From positions 310,001-374,000 of the forward strand of contig OZ345353.1 of NCBI GenBank assembly GCA_977006965.1: a DNA stretch of 64,000 nt, read 5' to 3'. Under the pieces are notes generated by a model. The model saw nothing but the letters and a program-made list of their open reading frames with translations. It searched no databases and had not been told where the DNA came from. Origin of the DNA: Phymatolithon calcareum. Its lineage: Eukaryota; Rhodophyta; Florideophyceae; Hapalidiales. The translations under genes were made by a program, and so were the position numbers. Within the stretch, counting starts at the first letter, position 1, and every line of letters begins with the position of its first letter. This document shows positions 56,978-64,000 of this stretch, piece after piece.

Positions 56978-57131
56978 CACACATATGTACATGATAAACC
57001 ACATCTAAATTCACGCGTGTGTTCATCTCAATGGTCGAAATAAATCAAATTGTGGACTGATATTCCACCTGAGTCTTCGGCCTATCCTTTCTTAGGCCAT
57101 CTAGGGTTCCTATCAGGGCAAATCATAGTCA
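56978..57131 (-). repeat. 5' LTR of the minus-strand copia element, part 2
   Basis: Continues the LTR alignment with 47,029-47,178 immediately after the LINE target duplication. It is the outer (5'-most, in element orientation) half of the LTR and starts TGACTATGA on the minus strand. Confidence 0.85.
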
Positions 57132-58071
57132 AGTGAGTAACTCAACAACAACATTCAGGCTTATGGAAACCTACGCATTGAATGATTAATGATAAAAGGT
57201 CATCTATCTGCCCTTACTGTCCCTCAAGCTTATTCTCCACGTTATTACTCAACACCTCACGTTCTCAGCCGGCATATGAATAAGTTTCATTTGCCGAGAA
57301 GCAAATTTTGCCTTCCGGTGGCTTCATATACATTTCTATGACTTTACACTGAATGACATTTACCTCTTGTGTTAATGGCATCAGACAAAGTTGATTACCC
57401 CCATGTATGCAGCACGTGTTACTGAACTTCACCGAGTGGCACAAGAATATCTCCTTGATTCGAATATCTCTTCCTGTGAGCTGTTGATTTCGGCTCTTGC
57501 ATGTCTACTCGGTCTCTTGGTCCATCTAAGAAGACCTTAGTATTAGCTGTAGAACAACAAGCTCAGTCAGAGCACTTAATATAACCAGAGTATATTTTCT
57601 CCACAGCAGAGCTCCGTTTAAACCACTCTCATGCATTCCAAACGCGTGATCCGGTCACGTACGAGTATCACTCATGGAAACTTGTCTAGCTTATCTATTA
57701 GTGTTTTGTACAATTTATATTAAAAGTCACGCGTACATACGGGTAAGGCTTTCTCAGTTGCTGCGTACTTTCGAACAGCTCTTGTCTTGTGCTTCGTCAT
57801 TGCGCAAAGCCTCCAATGTGTACGGGATTGCTGAGCGCAGCCCTGGGCTCAACCTCTCGTGCCATGGCTTCTGCAATTCAATACTGGCCTTCCTTGCTCT
57901 TTGTGCCCTTTATAAGGGTCTCACAGTTCATATAATGCTCTTTCTGTTTTCCAGTTTGTTTCCTCTCACGAGTTCGTATCCTATCGGCGAGCGTTCAAGA
58001 GTCAGCATGTGCTCTCTAGCTCTGATGCCGAATTTTCTGCCGTACTTGTTCTCGACACCTGTGGGAATCTC
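57132..58071. other. No gene recognised; holds a dispersed repeat
   Basis: The plus-strand frame at 57,674-58,129 is hydrophobic, has no motif and runs into the LTR, so it is probably spurious. The minus strand of 57,690-57,930 matches 15,090-15,300. Confidence 0.45.
57690..57930 (-). repeat. Dispersed repeat shared with 15,090-15,300
   Basis: The reverse complement matches 15,090-15,300 over several blocks, including CAATCCCGTAC, ACGAAGCACAAGAC and CTTACCCGT. It is moderately diverged and its origin is unknown. Confidence 0.5.
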
Positions 58072-58274
58072 TGCTAGTCCTACATCACCCACATATCGAT
58101 ATACTCGAGTGCATAGCGCACATGGGTGATCGCATGACTCGCCAGCCACATATCTGGCTGGCGAACCAAGCACGCGATACACTGTGCCACCCAGCCGACA
58201 GGTACATGAGCGCTCTAGCCTACAAATAGCTAGAGTTTCACCATTCCAATAAACCAAGGAACTAGTCTCCACAC
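58072..58274 (+). repeat. 5' LTR of the plus-strand copia element
   Basis: Begins TGCTAGTCC and ends just before the primer-binding site. Its first 130 bp recur at 62,613. It contains two inverted repeats: ATCACCCA with TGGGTGAT, and CGCCAGCC with GGCTGGCG. Confidence 0.7.
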
Positions 58275-58287
58275 GTTATGGGCCCAG
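58275..58287 (+). other. Primer-binding site matching the initiator tRNA-Met anticodon arm
   Basis: GTTATGGGCCCAG, identical to the minus-strand element's site at 52,418-52,430. It is complementary to the anticodon stem-loop of eukaryotic initiator tRNA-Met. Confidence 0.8.
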
Positions 58288-58411
58288 AACGTTAACAATC
58301 ATAGAGAACTTAGAGAGCCTTCACCCGAGCCGCTTTCCGGCGCGCTTCACGCGTAACGGCAACCCCAAATACGCAAAGTCCGGAACCAGTCACGCGGAAA
58401 CCACGGCCGCC

Positions 58412-61400
58412 ATGGCACAGACTAACGACCACATTCCCACCCGCCCCTGGCCCGCGGACGGTGTCGACAGACTCAGCGCCGACGCTGCAAACCACTGCGA
58501 CTGGAAGCTCTTCGTCGAAGCCGTTGCGCAGGGCCAGCGCGCCGAACACCTGCTCACCCGTGCGCCAGCGGCCGCCAGCGGTATCGAAATGGCGCCAGCA
58601 GCGCTTCTAATATCATTCCTCATGCTCACGGTCCACACATCGTTTTGGCAAGCCATAGCCCCAATAACCGCCCTCAAAACTTACAAACATCTCATCCAAC
58701 AGGCTCCTGAGACATCAATCTACGACGTTGCCGCAACAGCCAACGTCAAACCACTCGACCTACGCGTCAGCTGCTGCCTACATCGCCGCGCACCGCGACG
58801 GCCACGATCGCCTCCTATCCGCCGACTCAACCCACTTCCTGGCCAATACACCCCCATACATCGCGGACATTCTCTCCGGCCTCCCGCCATCCAACCCTCA
58901 CGCGCACTCCATTCGCGAGCTTTACTCCTTCCTTCCCGACAGTCAGAAGACAACTGCCGTCGTCAGCCGTCTCGTTGCCGCCGTTCTGCGTCTGCTCATG
59001 GTGACGAAGCCTTCGAGCGGAAACAGTCGCCGTAGTCATGCGCAGGGTTCCTCAACTACGAACAACTCCCGCCAACGCTACGGCCGTCGTCCGGGTGACC
59101 CATCGGTCAACGACTGCAAGTGCATGAAGCAATTGATGGAAAACCACACGGAGGGTGATGATCGCTTCCGCCGCATTGCGGCCCGCTCGAACTCGATCGC
59201 CAACAACACACAGCCTTCTGCTGCCGCCGCCATCGCCACTGACCCTAACCTCAACAACACGGTCGCCGACACAGTTTCCGCTATCTTAGCCGCTAGTAAC
59301 GCACCGGAGGGTGACAACATAAACAATAATCAGCAGTACATCATCGCCCCTCTCCTCGACTCAGCCGCAACCCATGGCGCCCCTCTCCGCCGCACGCTGC
59401 AAATCAAAACGCCGGTCCGCCTCGCCGACAACAGAACAACCCTCGCAGCGCAAGTCAGTAATGAAACCCTCGCTGGATCCCACACAAACATTCCACTGGA
59501 CCAGGTGCTGCGAGTGCCTGCCCTTGCCCGCGACCTCATCTCTGCAGCCCGCCTATCAGAGTTCCACGATATCCTCATTAGCCGCGGAAGATTCTTCGTA
59601 ACGAAACAAAGCACTTTGCCGCCCGAGAATGTCATCGCAACCGGTACGCAAACGGGAAACGTACTGCAGCTCGCCAGGCCGCTGACCGCCGTAGACCAGT
59701 CTCTCACCACGCGTTCCGCGGCACTAGTGCCTGCATCATTGCGTCAAGTGCACAATGCACTCGCACACGCACACCCAACTGCAATCAGGCGGGCTCCACA
59801 CAGCAATCGGCACATGAAAAGTCTAGTTTCGACATCGAAATGTGTCTACACGTGCAGGCCCTGCGTAGAAGCGAAGCTCACCAGATCCCCTCACCCGACC
59901 CTCGACAAATCGCAATACAAACCGATGAACAAACTGAGCTCAGACACTGCGGGGCCACTTAAGCGCTCTGTCCGCGGCAACCGTTACTTCACTGTTCTTG
60001 TGGATGCTGCCACTGGCTTTCTCACTGGAATTGCGTCGCGCACAATGGGTCAAGCAGGCCAGCAACTAGTGCAGGCCATAAAGCGTCTCCAGCGGGCTCC
60101 TGGACGCACAGTCAAACGTATGCACTCTGATGGCGCACGAGAACTTTTTGCTGGAGCACCAAGAAAATTTGCGCTCAGAAAAGGCATACAGATATCGCGC
60201 TCAGTACCAAACAGTCCACAGATGAACGGACAGCCAGAGCGAGCTATTCGATCTCTGAAAGACTGCATCCGCACCCAGCTCGCATCTGCGCGACTCCCAC
60301 AGGGATATTGGGACTTCGCTCTCGACGATTGAATTGCCAAGAGAAACTCAACGCCAAAGAGCGGAAAAATCAAGTCACCCTACGAATTCCTCTTCAGAAC
60401 GCCATCCAAGCTACCGCTTACGTTGCCTTTCGGATCAAAAGGCTACGCCCCCAACAAATCTAAAACCATGCAGAGTTTTACCCCGCGCGGAATTGCTTGC
60501 CGCTACTTAGCTTCGATTTACAAATCCACCATTAACGTGCTCGACACTACAAAGCGCAATGCCCGTGCCGCTGAGTTCGTTCCGACACTCGATCCTAGAC
60601 GACCACTTGACAAGCAGTCCGAAATAGGCAGTTCAGTCGGCTCCGCCCCCCTGAGCACCCGACCGCCCACAGAAGACGAACAAGCTTCAGGAATCAAGAG
60701 GCGCTTTGCAAATAAGCCCACAGACCAGAAAAAGGCTACAGTCGCTACCCGGATGCAATCACTCAGACCGCGCAGTACAATTCGCCTCCCACCACGTTAT
60801 CGAGATGACAGCACGACAGACCCTACCGCTCCCGAACATACCGCAGCCACGAAAACCCCGCCCTTCAAACCATCGCCGCCGCATCGGCCATCCAGCAGTC
60901 GCTGGTCCGCCTCAGCGCAATTTGACGAAGAGACGCATGTTTTTGCTATCAGCGCTGATCTCGAAACGCCAATGCGCTAACCATCAGACCCGCGGTCAAC
61001 CATGCAGGCCCTTCGCAGACGTTTCGCGCAGAAATGGGCACACGCACATGACGCTTTTATTTACTGAATGGTCGCCCTTGGCGCACGGGGGTTCACAACA
61101 GCTCAGACCAGCGACAAGCCAGTTCAGAACATCTGGAGCATTAGACACAAGACAAACGCTGAAGGATACCTCACCGGCTTCTTTGCGCGCTGCACAGCCC
61201 GCGGAGATTTAATGCAACAGGGAGTGCACTTCGACGCCGAGCGAATTGAAGCTCAATCGCCTTCGCATGCTGCTCGACGCTTCCTCTATGCCAACGCCGC
61301 TCTTCGAGGTGAGCACATCTGCCGCGTCGAGGTCCCGAGCGCTTACCCTCATGCTCCTTCGGACCCTCGGTTTCGCATAATGATGAAAGAGCCGCGCCGC

Positions 61401-62556
61401 TCCGACGGCACCTTTACCGCACCAGGAAAGCTTGTGCTGATACAAAGGGCACAGATGGCCAGCCCGGATGGTGGATTTTTATGGGAACGCTACCGCAACG
61501 CTAAGCTGACTGAGTGGGGCTGGAAAGCAATCAAAGCAGAACCTGGTTGCTTCGCATACACGGATCCCTCTACGGGCGCCACCGCTCGCCTACCAGCCGA
61601 TACCGACGACTTAGGTTCTAACATCCTCGGAGAAGTCATACCTACAGCGCCTGATAACCAAACTAATGAATGCATGGCAGGTCACGGAGAAGGTTCCCGT
61701 CGACCAGCACATGGGCGTCGCCATAGAGCGCACGCGCACCGGCATCAAACTATCAGTCCGCAAGCACATCGAGCAGCTTTTGCGCGAATTCGGCTTGTCA
61801 GACGGAAATCCATGCGCAATGCTACACGACCCTCAAACCGATCTCTCTGCCCGAAAGCCGGGAGAGGCGCTTCTCGACAAGGAGGAACACAAGCTCTACA
61901 GGAGTGGAATCGGCCTCGCCCGTTTCATCGCCGACACCGTAGTATATGAGATCGCTTACATCGCAAGCCGTCTCGCACGCTTTCCCGACGCGCCCACCCA
62001 ACGCCACATGACCGCACTCAAACGGCTCGTCCGCTACCTCTCCCGGCAAAAGGATGCCAGCGTCAACTACTCGCACGGTGCCGACCCAGTACTGCGCGCG
62101 TATTCTGACACCAACTGGGAAGCGTGCCCGAGCACGCGAAGATCGCGCACTGGCGTCCCCGTCACGTACGCGGGAGACCTGATTTACTGGAAGAGCAAGC
62201 TCCAGAAGTTAATCTCGTTATCTTCTGCGGAAGCAGAATATACCGCTGCCTCCGAGGCAGCTCAGATCATCGTATGACTGTACAACCTGGCCAACGAGTG
62301 GAAGATACCGATCTGTGCCCCTATCGAGCTGAGAGTCGACAACAAAGCCGCTATCTCAATGTCCGTGGCAAACGGCGCCACAAAGCGCAGCAAGCATATC
62401 GATATTAAGTCGCGCTACATAACAGAGCAAGTCCAAAGCGGCTTGATCGATATACAACACATCACTGGCACGAGGCAGCTGGCTGATATTTTCACCAAGC
62501 CCCTAGGCAAGCAGAACTTCCTCGACAATCTGCGACTCATCCGCAATCACGACTAA
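58412..62556 (+). pseudogene. copia gag-pol, interrupted
   Basis: Gag starts at ATG 58,412 in good context. The frame shifts near 58,730 into the long pol frame. The protease active site DSAATH is at about 59,358, the GAG-pre-integrase zinc region (HNALAHAHP, then CRPC) at about 59,750-59,870, and the integrase core has LVDAATGF, HSDGARELF and NSPQMNGQPERA. Stops at 60,330-60,332 and 60,978-60,980 interrupt the same frame. The reverse transcriptase follows (from about 61,010), with a frame change near 61,660. RNase H has YSDTNWEACPS, LSSAEAEYTA, VDNKAA and KHIDIKSRYI, with a TGA at 62,275-62,277 in it. The polyprotein ends at 62,556. Confidence 0.88.
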
Positions 62557-62612
62557 GAGCCTGACCGGGGGTGCCATTCCTACACCTCCCCCAGTCTCTT
62601 AATCGTTTTTCT

Positions 62613-62742
62613 TGCTAGTCCAACATCACCCACATATCGAGAGACTCGAGTGCATAGCGCACATGGGTGATCGCATGACTCGCCAGCCACATATCTGGCT
62701 GGCGAAACAAGCACGCAACACACTGTGCCACCCAGCCGACAG
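62613..62742 (+). repeat. 3' LTR of the plus-strand copia element, truncated
   Basis: Matches the first 130 bp of the 5' LTR with about seven differences and then diverges, so the last ~70 bp of the LTR are missing. Both internal hairpins are kept. Confidence 0.75.
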
Positions 62743-62743
62743 G

Positions 62744-63341
62744 AGGTCGCGGGAAATATTGATTTTTGAGAATTTTTGTGCAGTGTAATGGAAGGAAGAG
62801 CACATATGCAATGCTAAGGACTACCGACGCTAACCAATTAGTGTTGATAGACTTTACGATGCCTATTTTAAAAAAATCTATGCTTGACGGAAAGTAGGGA
62901 CTTCCTCTTTTGCGGCCAGATAATTTGCAGCTGGTGCTTCTAGCATAACATAGAGAAAAACTTCGTTGCTCTCCAACCAGCTCATGTAATATGCGTTCTT
63001 TTTGGTTAACGAAATCTCGGTCTTCACCTTGAATGGAAGCTTGATCCTGCACGTGGAAACAATTCTCTGGTCACTACTAGAGCTCAAGCGGCGCAAAAAG
63101 GACCGAAAAGATATTAGTCGAGGATGGTTGGCGAGGAAGTTAGGATCAGTAGATAGCCATGACTTATGTAGGTATACCATATCAGTCATCGCTTGAGGCC
63201 GGCGACTGACACCTCCAATTCGTGACCGCCGCGCACAACTCGGACATCATGATCTTTCTTCCGCGCGCAGAGACCCGAGGGTATTAGAATTGCAATCGAT
63301 AAACGCTTCTCCTCTGCATCATCCTCCCATTCACCCATCAC
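62744..63341. other. No gene recognised
   Basis: Short frames on both strands without motifs. Part of it may be the 3' flank of the gene at 63,342-63,833. Confidence 0.4.
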
Positions 63342-63833
63342 TTAGATTGGCCTAAAAGAGGTCAAGTCACAGTCATCACCGCTTTCTGACGCGCTTGATG
63401 ACACGTCTACTATGCTGTCATTGGCGCCATCCAGCACTCCCACTCCTGCAATAGCGGTCTCCGGTGCCACTGTGGGTGTACAAAACCGATTCAACCCATC
63501 AGGTGCCACCGGTACCTGATAAGCAGACGCGCTCCCGCCACCAGAAATTCCTAAAAATGATTAGAAATAGAACGAAAAATTAGCGCGAAAGTGGAAAATC
63601 GTACCTCCAAGTTTGGCCGGCATAGAACTAGATTGACGCCCGAACAAAGCCCGGGCTTCGCTGACTTTTTTACGTCATGTACTTCCAGGTACTTCATCAA
63701 ACGCAGGATCAAATTGTTTGATGACGCTGGGCTGCAACGGAGTACCATCCGGGCGAATATCTCGTTTGTTAGCCACAATGCCGCGCAGAGCTTCATCTGC
63801 TTTCTCGTACTTTCTCCGCTTCGTTCGGACCAT
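63342..63833 (-). CDS. Small unknown protein, two exons
   Basis: Exon 1 (63,683-63,833) starts at an ATG in context GAAATGG and encodes a basic helix-prone segment (MVRTKRRKYEKADEALRGIV) and a DIRPDGTPLQP stretch. The intron (63,551-63,682, 132 bp) has donor GTACAT and ends ATTTTTAG. Joining at phase 1 gives exon 2 (63,342-63,550), a Ser/Gly/Val/Asp-rich tail ending DLTSFRPI before TAA. The predicted protein is 119 residues with a basic N-terminus and an acidic C-terminus, and no known domain. The clean splice join and lack of stops argue for a real gene. It could be a nuclear protein, but that is a guess. Upstream regulatory sequence continues beyond the window. Confidence 0.5.
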
Positions 63834-64000
63834 TTCTGCCACTTTATCACAGTGTAGATATGGCAAGGCTAATATGAATGAGTACGAGTATTTATAAGAG
63901 TTCAGTAGGAGCATTGTACAGAACATGGAATATAATTTTGGTACTTTTTGCGCCAATTTCAAAATATCATAATTTTAAAAAATATGAAAGAAAGATATCC

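Larger units (their letters stand above)
46825..57131 (-). mobile_element. Ty1/copia-order LTR retrotransposon, with a LINE nested in its 5' LTR
   Basis: On the minus strand the order is 5' LTR, primer-binding site, gag, protease, integrase, reverse transcriptase, RNase H, 3' LTR. Integrase ahead of reverse transcriptase defines the copia (Pseudoviridae-type) order. The LTRs are 46,825-47,178 and, after removing the LINE, 52,431-52,633 joined to 56,978-57,131. They are about 355 bp and differ at roughly a tenth of positions, with TG and CA ends. A purine-rich tract lies just inside the left LTR (minus-strand AAGAGGAAAG, about 47,186-47,198). The bases flanking the two LTRs do not match, so no target duplication is preserved. 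All coding parts are broken. Confidence 0.88.
58072..62742 (+). mobile_element. Ty1/copia LTR retrotransposon, plus strand, decayed
   Basis: A gag-pol frame flanked by direct repeats of about 130 bp (58,072-58,202 and 62,613-62,742, roughly 94% alike). The left copy continues to a primer-binding site at 58,275, so the real LTR is about 200 bp and the right copy is truncated at its 3' end. Domain order is gag, protease, integrase, reverse transcriptase, RNase H, which is the copia order. Its frame has several stops. It is distinct in sequence from the minus-strand copia element but shares the same primer-binding site. Confidence 0.85.

Noticed and set aside
46820-57136. 5-bp target duplication of the minus-strand copia element
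   Set aside because: TGCAT on the left and AGTGA on the right do not match.
57674-58129. 151-codon hydrophobic frame as a membrane protein
   Set aside because: It runs into the copia LTR and overlaps a dispersed repeat; the minus strand explains the sequence better.
58072-58274. Hammerhead ribozyme in the copia LTR hairpins
   Set aside because: The stems are there, but the conserved CUGANGA and GAAA core is not found.
60423-60980. Separate gene between integrase and reverse transcriptase
   Set aside because: It is in the same frame as the upstream integrase, separated by one stop, and is the copia integrase C-terminal linker.
1-64000. CRISPR array, tRNA or rRNA genes
   Set aside because: No regularly spaced short repeats and no recognisable rRNA or tRNA cloverleaf were seen.

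Overview
This is a repeat-rich piece of a nuclear eukaryotic genome. It has spliced genes with short GT-AG introns, an AATAAA polyadenylation signal, LTR and non-LTR retrotransposons, a tyrosine-recombinase retroelement and several terminal-inverted-repeat DNA transposons. There is no sign of bacterial operons or of an organelle genome. A small GC-rich island of intron-poor host genes in a sea of decayed transposons would suit a florideophyte red alga of the Chondrus crispus type. That assignment is inference, and another protist is possible.

Left third (1-25,000). Bases 1-2,864 are the 3' part of a tyrosine-recombinase element that ends in a B1-A2-B2 split direct repeat, as in Ngaro/PAT-type DIRS elements. 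At 4,656-5,039 on the minus strand is an open frame with a well-preserved histone H3 tail and a strongly diverged histone-fold-like body. From 7,280 to 12,800 several repeats are interleaved: a TIR transposon (7,781-9,671), two LINE 3' fragments, and an older repeat split by a 5'-truncated LINE flanked by a 15-bp target duplication. Two hAT transposase genes follow. The second lies in a complete element (16,189-18,614) with TIRs and a perfect 8-bp target duplication. A TIR element with a piggyBac-like Cys/His cluster (20,404-22,359) comes next, then a spliced host gene for a tail-anchored coiled-coil protein (23,672-24,917, minus).

Middle (25,000-46,800). The stretch 25,000-34,600 is gene-poor. 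It holds a diverged tandem duplication of an unrecognised minus-strand family (26,770-28,890) and a cluster of near-perfect palindromes (32,055-32,258). The host island follows: an unknown proline-rich/basic protein with one intron (34,640-36,539), a hormone-sensitive lipase homologue (36,948-39,338) and a glucose-6-phosphate 1-epimerase-like protein (39,988-40,824). The lipase and the epimerase are both metabolic, but there is no evidence that they act in one pathway. The stretch 40,860-45,011 shows nothing convincing; a LINE fragment follows.

Right third (46,800-64,000). A minus-strand Ty1/copia-order LTR element (46,825-57,131) carries a 4.3-kb LINE (52,634-56,965) inserted into its 5' LTR. 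The other LTR of the same element preserves the empty target site. A second, plus-strand copia element (58,072-62,742) follows. Both LTR elements have a primer-binding site matching the anticodon arm of initiator tRNA-Met, the half-tRNA priming mode known from Drosophila copia. The window closes with a small two-exon gene of unknown function (63,342-63,833, minus). Almost every mobile element here carries stops or frameshifts.
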